A stretch of 8,857 nucleotides of DNA from JAFGBZ01 sp043817715 (GCA_043817715.1 JBDRGO010000016.1:1-8857), one strand, 5' to 3'; shown: positions 1-6,470, counted from the first letter of the stretch. Translations and numbers: made by a program. Notes: generated from the sequence alone by a model not told the origin.

Positions 1-597
1 TTCTGGCTGGATTAACGGATTTATTTCCTGTGCTTTTTTAATGGTTTGTTCTCTTGCATTAAATATAGGTTCTTCTTCATCGCAGGCATTCACTGCAATG
101 GCAAAACCACAGGTTTTAGCCAATTCATTGCCGTAAATTACCTGAAGAATTTGCTGAAAAAAATCAGTTATTTCATTTTTTTTGTAACTGCCTGGAACAG
201 TTTTCATTTTTTCATTGAATGCAGAAATTTTTTCCTTGACTGCCTTAATTAAATTGCTTTCTTCTGCCCCGCAGTCTTTTTCTTTCTGCACAAAATAAGC
301 TTTTGAAAATCCTTTATCTTCATCAACATAAATAATGAAAAACTGAATATCTTGTTTTGAAATTTCTTTCAAATGGTTAATTAATTCCCATGAAAGAGAT
401 TCAGCGGAAACAATGAGCGTATTATATGCAGTATAAGTTTCACTGCCTTGGATTCCTTGCCTTAATTGAGTGAGCACAGAATCATCAAGCAGGTAATGGT
501 ATTCTGAATCCAAAGATATTTCTGCGTTAACCCCTGAAATAAATATGAAAAAAAACAGAAAAAAAGCAAACGCAAAAAATCCCTTCATTATGATCAT
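1..597 (-). CDS. Exported protein of unknown function, 3' end outside window
   Basis: This is the fourth gene of the minus-strand operon; 199 codons are visible and the frame stays open to the window edge, so the C-terminus is missing. The probable start is the ATG at 597, which overlaps the TGA of the preceding gene as ATGA. A second in-frame ATG at 588 would remove only three residues. A strongly hydrophobic, Phe-rich segment (about residues 6-21) ends in SGVNA before EIS, which looks like a signal peptide cleaved near residue 25. The rest is a soluble mixed helix/strand domain with three Cys (109, 163, 171) and an acidic DEEEP stretch near 173. It should lie outside the membrane, like its operon partners. 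I do not recognise the family and see no catalytic motif. The domain has a vague resemblance to TPM-like extracytoplasmic domains (LLDDSVL at the start), but not enough to assign it. Confidence 0.8.
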   Translation of the reverse strand, partial: MIIMKGFFAFAFFLFFFIFISGVNAEISLDSEYHYLLDDSVLTQLRQGIQGSETYTAYNTLIVSAESLSWELINHLKEISKQDIQFFIIYVDEDKGFSKAYFVQKEKDCGAEESNLIKAVKEKISAFNEKMKTVPGSYKKNEITDFFQQILQVIYGNELAKTCGFAIAVNACDEEEPIFNAREQTIKKAQEINPLIQPE

Positions 598-2513
598 CCA
601 CTCACTACTATTGCATTACTACCAAAAGCATCAGCTATTGTCCTGCTTTCCGTTCCCCACAAACTATTAACAATTTTCTGGTTCATGCATGCAATGCATT
701 GCTGGATTGAGGCGCATTTGGTGCAGGCATCTGAAACATTTGTTTGCGCTATTGCTTGTAAATCAATTTTTTTAATCAAGTCATAAACCGGAATATTGGC
801 AGTAGGATTAAAATGTCCGTCTTGCGAGTATTCAACAACCAAATAATAATCCAAGTTTTCTGCTGTTTTTTTTGATTTAATGTATTCAAGGAATTCCTGT
901 AAAGAATAATCTGGATTTGTTTTGGTTTGTTTCCATTTGCTTCCGATTGAACCCCAGCATTTTTTCGCATCGCCATCTATTGTTGGAGCAGTTGAAGGAT
1001 AGTTTCCTTTTTTACATGTTGCCCCGCAGGTTTTTTGAGTGTTTATTAAATCAATTGAATCAATAATTTTATTTGTTTCTGTGTTTAATGTTAATTTTTT
1101 TGGCGCATCAGCACAATTTGTTCCGCCGAAAATGAATTGCCTGTCTCTTTTATTCTCTTTTGAAGCCCATTTAGCGTCGGTAGTATTAGTTATTTCTCCT
1201 GAAAGTTGTGTTGCTTCATCTGAAGTTAAAGCCCATAATTCAATTGAATAAAATCCATGGCTTGGAACAGGTGTTGTTGAAGGTGCTTCGGGACTAGAAG
1301 ATCCTGTTGGTGCTTCTTCAGCAGCATATGCTGTGGGAAAAACACAGGCCCATGCTGTTTCCCACAAAGAAGCTTGTGGTTCTTCACATGGTTCTTCATT
1401 ACATGTTGCAGGTGCTTCTTCTGGATTTGGTTGTTCTTCACAGGAAGTTGCATCGCATGTTAATTGTATTTCTTCTTTTGGTGCTTCAATTTCTTCTATT
1501 TCTGTTGGAGGAAGGTTTCCTGGTTCAATTGGAGGAAGTTCACAAGTAAAAACAGAAGCATGTAATGGGGATTGCTCTGGAAATTTGTCTTGAATGCTTA
1601 TGTTTCCGATTGATAGGCTTGCAAGTTGGACTGTTCCTTTTTCTAGGTCTGGATAAACAAAAGAATAATTATATGATTTTAAATCAAATTCAAGAGTGAA
1701 TTCTTCATCTGAAGTAGTAATTTCAATGGTGTCTCCTTTAACAGAAATTTCTGGAGTTAATTCAGTTGGTGTTTCTTTTCCGCCAAAATATCTTTTAATA
1801 ATAGGAATAAAAGAATTTCCGCTTTTTTTTAATTCTATTCCATAAGCCAGTTGAAGTTCACCATTTTGGAATCCTACATTAATCGGAATGCTGCTTCCTT
1901 CATTTATCAATGGATATAAAGGAATTCTCGTTCTATCTAATCCCCCTTGAATAACTGAGCCTAATTCAAGCGAAGGAATTAATGCATTGAATTTATTTTT
2001 TATTAGTTCATTTATTTTTGTTTGAATTTTTAAAGGAACTTTGCTTGGCTTGCCATAAGCATCTGTCGTGCTTGTATTGTCAAATGTTTCTGTTTCAATA
2101 TAAAATCCGTTGTTAGATTCCTGTGCCGAGGGAGATTGTGTTGGCGGATTATTGCCTTCTGGGGTTTCTGTTTCAAGGCAATTAATCTTTTTGGTGTTGT
2201 TTCCTTTTAATATTACTTGGTTTGACTGTGCGTTGTTTTTGCAGTCTAATAAAATGTTATTTCCTGTTAATGTGATGGAAGTCCATAGCATCTCTTTTAC
2301 TTCACAATTCCAGTTTTTGCACCAAATAAACCAGTCGTGGTCAGTGCATTTGCATGTAATTCCTAATTTTCCTGCACCTAATTTTCCTGCACCTAAATAT
2401 TCTACTGTTTCGCCTCCCCAACTTTGGTCTTGGTCAGGATTTATATCCACTGCAAGCACCGAAGCAGAAACAATAATTAAAGCCAAAACCAGCAAAAAAT
2501 TTCTTTTATCCAT
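594..2513 (-). CDS. Cysteine-rich exported protein with Pro/Glu-rich linker, unknown function
   Basis: This 639-residue protein is the third operon gene. Its ATG follows the TAA of the upstream gene with no gap, and GGTGA about 5 bases before it is a good archaeal Shine-Dalgarno, supporting this start. Residues 6-21 form a signal peptide core, with a likely cut near AVD. Then come a GAGKL tandem repeat (41-50); a Cys-rich segment with Cys 54, 56, 65, 70, 91 and 112; a beta-rich region (about 135-310); a Pro/Glu/Ser/Thr-rich linker (about 325-417) carrying two CX4CEE units (353-360, 371-378); and a C-terminal domain (about 420-639) ending in two CxxC pairs, Cys 597/600 and 606/609. There are 20 Cys in all and several N-glycosylation sequons (for example NNT 105, NTS 146, NYS 282, NIS 304, NTT 443, NVS 592). 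The architecture suggests a disulfide-stabilised or metal-binding surface protein. No family was recognised; the gene is surely real, its function unknown. Confidence 0.88.
   Translation of the reverse strand: MDKRNFLLVLALIIVSASVLAVDINPDQDQSWGGETVEYLGAGKLGAGKLGITCKCTDHDWFIWCKNWNCEVKEMLWTSITLTGNNILLDCKNNAQSNQVILKGNNTKKINCLETETPEGNNPPTQSPSAQESNNGFYIETETFDNTSTTDAYGKPSKVPLKIQTKINELIKNKFNALIPSLELGSVIQGGLDRTRIPLYPLINEGSSIPINVGFQNGELQLAYGIELKKSGNSFIPIIKRYFGGKETPTELTPEISVKGDTIEITTSDEEFTLEFDLKSYNYSFVYPDLEKGTVQLASLSIGNISIQDKFPEQSPLHASVFTCELPPIEPGNLPPTEIEEIEAPKEEIQLTCDATSCEEQPNPEEAPATCNEEPCEEPQASLWETAWACVFPTAYAAEEAPTGSSSPEAPSTTPVPSHGFYSIELWALTSDEATQLSGEITNTTDAKWASKENKRDRQFIFGGTNCADAPKKLTLNTETNKIIDSIDLINTQKTCGATCKKGNYPSTAPTIDGDAKKCWGSIGSKWKQTKTNPDYSLQEFLEYIKSKKTAENLDYYLVVEYSQDGHFNPTANIPVYDLIKKIDLQAIAQTNVSDACTKCASIQQCIACMNQKIVNSLWGTESRTIADAFGSNAIVVSG
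2362..2396 (-). repeat. 15-bp tandem repeat encoding GAGKL twice
   Basis: On the plus strand the unit CCTAATTTTCCTGCA occurs twice in direct succession (2362-2376 and 2377-2391), followed by five bases of a third copy. Because the period is a multiple of three, the repeat keeps the frame of the minus-strand gene and doubles the pentapeptide GAGKL, just after the mature N-terminus of the exported protein. The copies are identical, which suggests a recent slippage duplication. Confidence 0.9.
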
Positions 2514-4196
2514 TTAACTCACCATCCAAGGCAATTTATCTGCGTTCTCAATAGTCCAGTTAATTTCATTGATTCCTGAAATTGAAGTTACTCCCTTAGG
2601 CGCAATTGAACTTATAATTAATTTGGGGCTAGAGTCAGTTTGGGAATTATCTTGTGTAGATCCTTCTTCATAAGAGCTTACAAATAATACAAATAATCTG
2701 TTTTCTGCTCTTGAAAGCAATTCCTTGTCATAACCGAAATAAATTTTTTCTGGCGCAGTATTATTTCCATAAGCTCCCCAATGAAGCAAATCGTATGATG
2801 AAATTAACCAGCCTATTGTTCCTCCTATCATTAATCCAAGCATCAATGCGTTTCCTTTGCTTGCTTTAAGCATGCTTTCTTTTATAACAATGTTTCCTTT
2901 GTTTGTCACAGTCACGCTTGCTTGAGGCAAGTCTTTCTTTAAAAGGTTAGTCAATATAGTTGAGTCAATTTTTTTTTGACCCATATTCAAAGGATATAAT
3001 CCCTTTTCTACAACAGAATAAACCTTTGCAGGGTTTCCTGTACTGGTACTCTGTATAACTGCTTTATCTACAATGCTTGCTAATTTTGTAGTATACTGTG
3101 AGTTGACAGTTCCCCTGTGCACAAGTCCAGTTCCTTCTTTTAAAATTCCTGCAACACTTATAAAACCAAAAATGTTTTCTAAATATTGGGTATAATCGAC
3201 TCGTCCGCCTTCGACTGCAGTCCAGCCGTCCCACATTTTTATTTTACTGTAACTATATTCGCCATTACTTTTGAATTCAGCGTCGGTTATTTTAACGTTT
3301 TTGTATTTTTCTTCATTTTTCACTCCAAAAGCAATTAATTCTCCATTAGACGGATAAATTATGAATAAAGGCCTTCCTGATTTTGTTATTATCATCTCTT
3401 TTGGCGCTACTGTTCCCTCTTCATCAAATGCCTCTCCTGCTTTGTATACTCCATTCCCTGTAATTTTGAATGTATACACATTTACTCCCTGTCCCTTAAT
3501 TTCCGTGTCTGTGAATTGCCCCATTTTAACTGCTACTAATTCATTTGCAACAAAATTTGAAGGATCTTCGACATCAACAATTTTTATTATAGTGGAGATC
3601 TTTTTAAGTTCTTGTTTGAGGTTTACAAATTCGTTAGTTAGCTCATCATCTATTGATTTTTTTAATTCATTAAAAAACTTTTCCTTGAATTTTATTCCCT
3701 TAATAGAAATATCTGTTTCTGGCAGGAACATATGCCATTTTGCATTGAATGAAATACCGCACTCAGAAGATTGCATAATATCCCTGTAATAGGTTTCTGC
3801 TGAAAAATCTTTTACTTCTGTACATTGTTCTATATTGGAGTTATCAGCATTTGTTTTTGTTACCTTAAATTCAATTTGTTTTCCTTTAATGTGAGTGATT
3901 GAAATGTTGAATGTATAAAGGTTTTTTTCTTTGCTCCCATAATTTATTAAAATAAAACCCTCTTCTTGATCGTCTTTATCTAGTGGAAACCCGATGTTTT
4001 CAGGAATCCATTTTGTGCCATCTATGGTTTCTAGTTTCTGTGAATAATACGCAGGAATTTGATATGACCCGTGATATTCAATTAATGCTTTGCCAAGAAT
4101 TTCTTCTACTGAGTCATCCTTATGCGCTGCTAAAACCGGTTGAATCGAAATCAACATTATTAAAAGAATTAATATAATTGTTTTTTTGGTTTTCAT
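2514..4196 (-). CDS. Large exported/membrane-anchored protein with incomplete Ig-like C-terminus, unknown function
   Basis: This 560-residue protein is the second operon gene. Its ATG overlaps the TGA of the upstream gene (ATGA, 4-base overlap), which fixes the start. Residues 6-23 are a hydrophobic signal sequence ending VLAA. The long extracytoplasmic part has sequons (NIS 97, NNT 478, NWT 546) and only two Cys (125, 146), which could form one disulfide. A short helical, charged stretch lies at about 171-205. A second hydrophobic segment, about 449-468 and rich in Gly and Leu/Ile, could be a transmembrane helix or a buried hairpin. A Ser/Thr/Gln/Asp linker (about 511-523) follows. The last 37 residues (PKLIISS...GINEINWTIE...) resemble the first strands of an Ig-like beta-sandwich of the kind repeated in archaeal surface proteins, but the protein stops there. 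I do not recognise the main domain; the context points to a cell-surface assembly. Confidence 0.86.
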   Translation of the reverse strand: MKTKKTIILILLIMLISIQPVLAAHKDDSVEEILGKALIEYHGSYQIPAYYSQKLETIDGTKWIPENIGFPLDKDDQEEGFILINYGSKEKNLYTFNISITHIKGKQIEFKVTKTNADNSNIEQCTEVKDFSAETYYRDIMQSSECGISFNAKWHMFLPETDISIKGIKFKEKFFNELKKSIDDELTNEFVNLKQELKKISTIIKIVDVEDPSNFVANELVAVKMGQFTDTEIKGQGVNVYTFKITGNGVYKAGEAFDEEGTVAPKEMIITKSGRPLFIIYPSNGELIAFGVKNEEKYKNVKITDAEFKSNGEYSYSKIKMWDGWTAVEGGRVDYTQYLENIFGFISVAGILKEGTGLVHRGTVNSQYTTKLASIVDKAVIQSTSTGNPAKVYSVVEKGLYPLNMGQKKIDSTILTNLLKKDLPQASVTVTNKGNIVIKESMLKASKGNALMLGLMIGGTIGWLISSYDLLHWGAYGNNTAPEKIYFGYDKELLSRAENRLFVLFVSSYEEGSTQDNSQTDSSPKLIISSIAPKGVTSISGINEINWTIENADKLPWMVS

Positions 4197-4783
4197 TCTA
4201 CATCGCTCTCGCTACATTCCAGTGTGATTAATTTAATCACTTCTTTTTTTTCGTTTATTTCATATAGGTATTTTTCTTTGTCTAGTTTTTCTAGATTTAT
4301 GCTATGTTCTTGAATGAAATTAGGATATTTTAAATTAAGTAATTCAATTGAGGTGTTTATTCTATCAATAGCGGGGAGAATTAAATCCATTGCTGAAGCA
4401 ATTTTTTGGTATTCGTTTAATGCATTGCATTCATTTCCTGCGCTAATTTCATTTTCTTTTTCTTCAATTTCAAGGATTAGATTCATTAAAACTATTTTTT
4501 CAAGAAGTAAGTTATTTACTGAAATTAATTCATTTTTTTCGCTTGACTCGCTTTTTTGAATTCTTTCTTTAAGTGAACTTAATTCATTTTTGAATTGAAT
4601 CAGTTCTGTTTTTTCCAGCTTTTCCAATCCATTCATTGATTGTAAATCAAATGAATATTTTTCACAAATTTTTTCAAGTTCATTTATAGTAATTTGGCTT
4701 GTTGTTCCGACTCCAAACACCAGAAACCAAACAATTCCTAATACAACAATTACTCCAATTAAAGCCATTATTTTTGAATTCAT
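4193..4783 (-). CDS. Single-pass membrane protein with coiled-coil ectodomain, unknown function
   Basis: This 196-residue protein is the first gene of the operon. The ATG at 4783 is preceded by GGGG at 4791-4794, a weak Shine-Dalgarno at a suitable distance. Residues about 5-26 are a strongly hydrophobic membrane anchor with no charges (IMALIGVIVV onward). After it comes a highly charged Lys/Glu/Leu-rich stretch (about 50-112) with heptad-like spacing, typical of a coiled coil, then a second helical region (about 118-185). Cys 40, 119 and 190 are the only cysteines. The short N-terminus suggests that the anchor is uncleaved and the helical part lies outside the membrane. The gene ends in TGA overlapping the ATG of the next exported protein. 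It probably anchors or organises the other operon products, which is inferred from context only. The family is unrecognised. Confidence 0.85.
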   Translation of the reverse strand: MNSKIMALIGVIVVLGIVWFLVFGVGTTSQITINELEKICEKYSFDLQSMNGLEKLEKTELIQFKNELSSLKERIQKSESSEKNELISVNNLLLEKIVLMNLILEIEEKENEISAGNECNALNEYQKIASAMDLILPAIDRINTSIELLNLKYPNFIQEHSINLEKLDKEKYLYEINEKKEVIKLITLECSESDVE

Positions 4784-4806
4784 TTAAAAACCCCGTTTTT
4801 TAAAAT

Positions 4807-4828
4807 TTTAAATTGCTTGCAATTTAAA
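4807..4828. promoter_or_regulatory. 22-bp perfect inverted repeat upstream of the exported-protein operon
   Basis: Arms TTTAAATTGC (4807-4816) and GCAATTTAAA (4819-4828) are perfect complements separated by TT. The element lies 24 to 45 bases upstream of the first ATG of the minus-strand operon. Each arm contains TTTAAAT or its complement, so it can double as the box A of that operon. A symmetrical site covering a TATA element is the expected layout of an archaeal repressor operator, but no regulator can be named from the window. Confidence 0.5.
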
Positions 4829-5060
4829 TTCAATTAATTCACTTATTATTCATTTATTTGCTTGATTAAATTAATTTATATGTTATTATTAATATAGTTG
4901 AAATATAAAAACATTTACTTTATGTGTTTTTGGTTTGCCTGGGAATTGAATGAAAGAAGCAAATTCAATGGATTTTCAATTAACTGTTTTTAACTGGTTC
5001 AATTCCATAAAATTTGTTTAACCGGAAAATGAAAGCAATTCAAAAAGCGGTTTTAATGGT

Positions 5061-5084
5061 TTCTGCCGCGTTTTTCAGGCAGAA
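5061..5084 (-). terminator. Hairpin directly downstream of the nucleotidyltransferase gene
   Basis: Arms TTCTGCC (5061-5067) and GGCAGAA (5078-5084) enclose a 10-base loop and begin 5 bases after the TAG stop (5090-5092) on the minus strand. No strong T tract follows it in the minus direction, so it is either a weak terminator or a 3'-end stabilising stem. Its position suggests it marks the end of the winged-helix/nucleotidyltransferase transcript. Confidence 0.35.
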
Positions 5085-5089
5085 TTAAA

Positions 5090-5662
5090 CTAGCTTTGCT
5101 TCATTTCTTCAATTATTTGTTTCTTCCATTTAGGAAATTCATTGAATTTCATTCCTGTGTAATCTGAAAAAGCAAAGCCTTTAATTAATGAATTTAATTC
5201 CTTGAAGTAATTAGGCTTATTTATTGAATCAGTTAATTCCCTGAATTTTTTTGCATTAAATCCCCCATATTTTAAAAGCGAAACAATGTCAATTTCATCT
5301 TTTGAGCCTTTAACTGAATTTTTTCTATCCAAAAAAGCCGCTAGTTTCAAAACAGTTAATGCCTCGACTGAAACTGTTTTCAATCCATTAACCATTAATG
5401 AATGCTTTGAAATCAATTCTTCAACAGGAATGGCTAATTCTGAAAAGAACGGAACATAAATATCAATATCAAATCCTTCCTCAGAAACTTCATATTTATG
5501 CAAACGGTCATTTTTCCTTAAATCAAATTTTTCCTTTAACTGATATAATTCATTCAATTCAACCAAAATGTCAATGTCCTTTGATTTATGCAATCCAGTA
5601 TAAAGATAAACTGCCCAGCCGCCGATTAACACAAAATCAATTTCCTTATTCAATGAAGTCAA
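5090..5662 (-). CDS. AbiEii-like nucleotidyltransferase (probable toxin), N-terminus out of frame
   Basis: The open frame gives 190 residues from a TTG at 5662. The signature is that of a nucleotidyltransferase-fold (AbiEii/DUF1814-like) protein: GGWA at 14-17, DID at 29-31 and a further acidic strand FDID at 64-67, which together supply the metal-binding carboxylates. Lys 106, the AAFLDR motif (108-113) and KDEID (121-125) follow; the AbiEii family keeps a similar Lys and Asp set. In the known AbiE systems this subunit is the toxin, transferring nucleotides onto RNA or protein targets; that role here is inferred from the family and the neighbour. The TTG at 5662 has no Shine-Dalgarno, and the usual N-terminal helix before the FVLIGGWA strand is found only partly in frame, with its beginning in another frame upstream (see 5663-5712). 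The true protein is probably 207 residues. Confidence 0.82.
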   Translation of the reverse strand: MTSLNKEIDFVLIGGWAVYLYTGLHKSKDIDILVELNELYQLKEKFDLRKNDRLHKYEVSEEGFDIDIYVPFFSELAIPVEELISKHSLMVNGLKTVSVEALTVLKLAAFLDRKNSVKGSKDEIDIVSLLKYGGFNAKKFRELTDSINKPNYFKELNSLIKGFAFSDYTGMKFNEFPKWKKQIIEEMKQS

Positions 5663-5712
5663 TCTTTCCCAACTTTTTTTGTAATAACTTCAGGCCAAAA
5701 TTCACGAAACAA
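5663..5712 (-). other. Displaced N-terminus of the nucleotidyltransferase with A7 frameshift site
   Basis: Reading from a TTG at 5712 gives MFREFWPEVITKK, then VGKD and a stop at 5659-5661. The -1 frame after the seven-A run (minus strand, 5680-5674) instead continues SWERLTSL directly into the nucleotidyltransferase. The slip site reads A AAA AAA G, a classic -1 slippery form. The TTG is preceded by GGTGG (5722-5718), which starts immediately after the TAA of the winged-helix gene, so translation initiation is well supported here and poorly supported at 5662. One extra A would restore a single 207-residue frame. Whether this is programmed frameshifting, transcriptional slippage, a mutation or an assembly error cannot be told from the sequence. 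Confidence 0.68.
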
Positions 5713-5722
5713 AAAAACCACC

Positions 5723-6304
5723 TTAATCCAAAAGCCTTTTTTCAGCTTTTTCCAAAAACTCTTTCGCATACCATTGGGACAAATTCCACAAATCAACAAA
5801 AGCCAAAGGCAAAGGAACACAATTGTTTTTAGAAATGCGTTCAATTAATGCATTGCTTTGCAAAACAAAAACATTTTTCGGGCCATTCCTTAAAGGAAAC
5901 CGTTTCTTTAACTCAGGCAAATCAGATGAATAAACATAGATTTCACTGTAATCAGCAGGAGCTTCAACAGAAAATTTTACCGCAGAAAAAGCACTGAAAA
6001 AAACATTTGAAGGCATCAAGCCTTCAATCTTGTCAGGCTTTTCAGGAAAAAAAGTGCTGTAAATAATTTCATTTTCAAAATTCCTTATTGTAGCCCAGTA
6101 AGCCAAAAGCTTGCGGAAATCCCTTACAGAAAAGCTTCTTGACCTGATTTCAATTGCATGCATTTTCTGCAAAGGCTTCAATGCATTATTAACCGTGCTC
6201 AAAGAAATGCTTAACTCAGTTGAAACCTGCTTTTGCGTGAAATGATTAATTCCCTTAACAAAAGCGCTTGAAACAAGCAAATAAATCAATTCTTTTTTCA
6301 TCAT
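5723..6304 (-). CDS. Winged-helix regulator, AbiEi-like antitoxin candidate
   Basis: From the ATG at 6304 this is 193 residues. Other in-frame starts exist at 6301 (ATG), 6313 (ATG) and 6325 (TTG); I prefer 6304 because GGA lies 9 bases upstream and the protein then begins MMKKELIYLL, directly at the first helix. Residues about 1-50 form a winged helix-turn-helix (FTQKQVSTELSISLSTVNNA is the helix-turn-helix core). The rest is a mixed alpha/beta domain with the SNVFFSAFSAVKF segment and a conserved-looking end, PLPLAFVDLWNLSQWYAKEF. This layout, N-terminal wHTH plus a larger domain immediately upstream of a nucleotidyltransferase, matches AbiEi antitoxins, which repress their own operon by binding inverted repeats. 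The TAA abuts the ribosome-binding site of the downstream gene, so the two are co-translated. Family-level assignment is by architecture and context. Confidence 0.82.
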   Translation of the reverse strand: MMKKELIYLLVSSAFVKGINHFTQKQVSTELSISLSTVNNALKPLQKMHAIEIRSRSFSVRDFRKLLAYWATIRNFENEIIYSTFFPEKPDKIEGLMPSNVFFSAFSAVKFSVEAPADYSEIYVYSSDLPELKKRFPLRNGPKNVFVLQSNALIERISKNNCVPLPLAFVDLWNLSQWYAKEFLEKAEKRLLD

Positions 6305-6361
6305 AAAATGCATTCCTTCAACCAAACAGGCATATCACATATTACAATACTGCAACAAAAC

Positions 6362-6403
6362 TATTTAAATATGTTTCTATATTAATAGAAATATTTAAAT
6401 ATG
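6362..6403. promoter_or_regulatory. Repeat-flanked inverted repeat, probable operator/promoter of the wHTH gene
   Basis: TATTTAAATATG occurs twice exactly 30 bases apart (6362-6373 and 6392-6403). Between them lies an inverted repeat with arms TTTCTAT (6374-6380) and ATAGAAA (6385-6391) around ATTA. ATAGAAA recurs at 6416-6422. Each 12-mer contains a good archaeal box A (TTTAAATA, also readable on the minus strand), about 60 bases before the winged-helix start at 6304. This is the likely minus-strand promoter and the likely binding site of the regulator itself, as AbiEi proteins autoregulate through inverted repeats. Confidence 0.55.
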
Positions 6404-6470
6404 AATTAAATTGAAATAGAAACATAATTTGGGTTTCAGCTATAGTGCAACATTTATAAACAAATTGCGT

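Larger units (their letters stand above)
4784..5089. other. 306-base AT-rich intergenic region
   Basis: No open frame or RNA gene is supportable here. The left part contains the operon's inverted repeat and, further upstream, AT-rich box A-like sequences on the minus strand (rc of the stretches near 4869-4882 and 4902-4912). The right part has a hairpin just past the nucleotidyltransferase stop. The remainder (about 4920-5060) holds only short repeats of TTAACTG and weak AT-rich inverted repeats. It separates two minus-strand transcription units. Confidence 0.6.

Noticed and set aside
1307..1593. Plus-strand open frames of 80 and 86 codons
   Set aside because: They lie antisense to the Pro/Glu-rich linker of the exported protein; the low-complexity codons of that linker create long open antisense frames. 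There is no Shine-Dalgarno or promoter.
2110..2517. 135-codon plus-strand open frame
   Set aside because: It is fully antisense to the N-terminus of the cysteine-rich exported protein, whose signal peptide and coupled start are convincing.
3361..3789. 142-codon plus-strand open frame
   Set aside because: Antisense to the 560-residue exported protein, with Ser/Phe-rich composition typical of a shadow of Lys/Glu-rich coding DNA.
5398..5832. 144-codon plus-strand open frame across the nucleotidyltransferase and wHTH genes
   Set aside because: It crosses two genes and their junction on the other strand, and its product (many Gln, His, Lys, Asn) has no domain character.
5659..5844. 61-codon minus-strand open frame as a separate small gene
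   Set aside because: Its upstream half overlaps the wHTH gene out of frame, and only the last part (from 5712) makes sense, as the displaced N-terminus of the nucleotidyltransferase.
6000..6060. Hairpin GAAGGC/GCCTTC in the wHTH gene as a regulatory element
   Set aside because: It lies inside well-supported coding sequence and is short enough to be chance.
6362..6403. CRISPR-like array, because of the 30-base periodicity
   Set aside because: There are only two 12-base copies, and the intervening sequence is itself an inverted repeat with promoter elements; there are no further repeats or cas genes.
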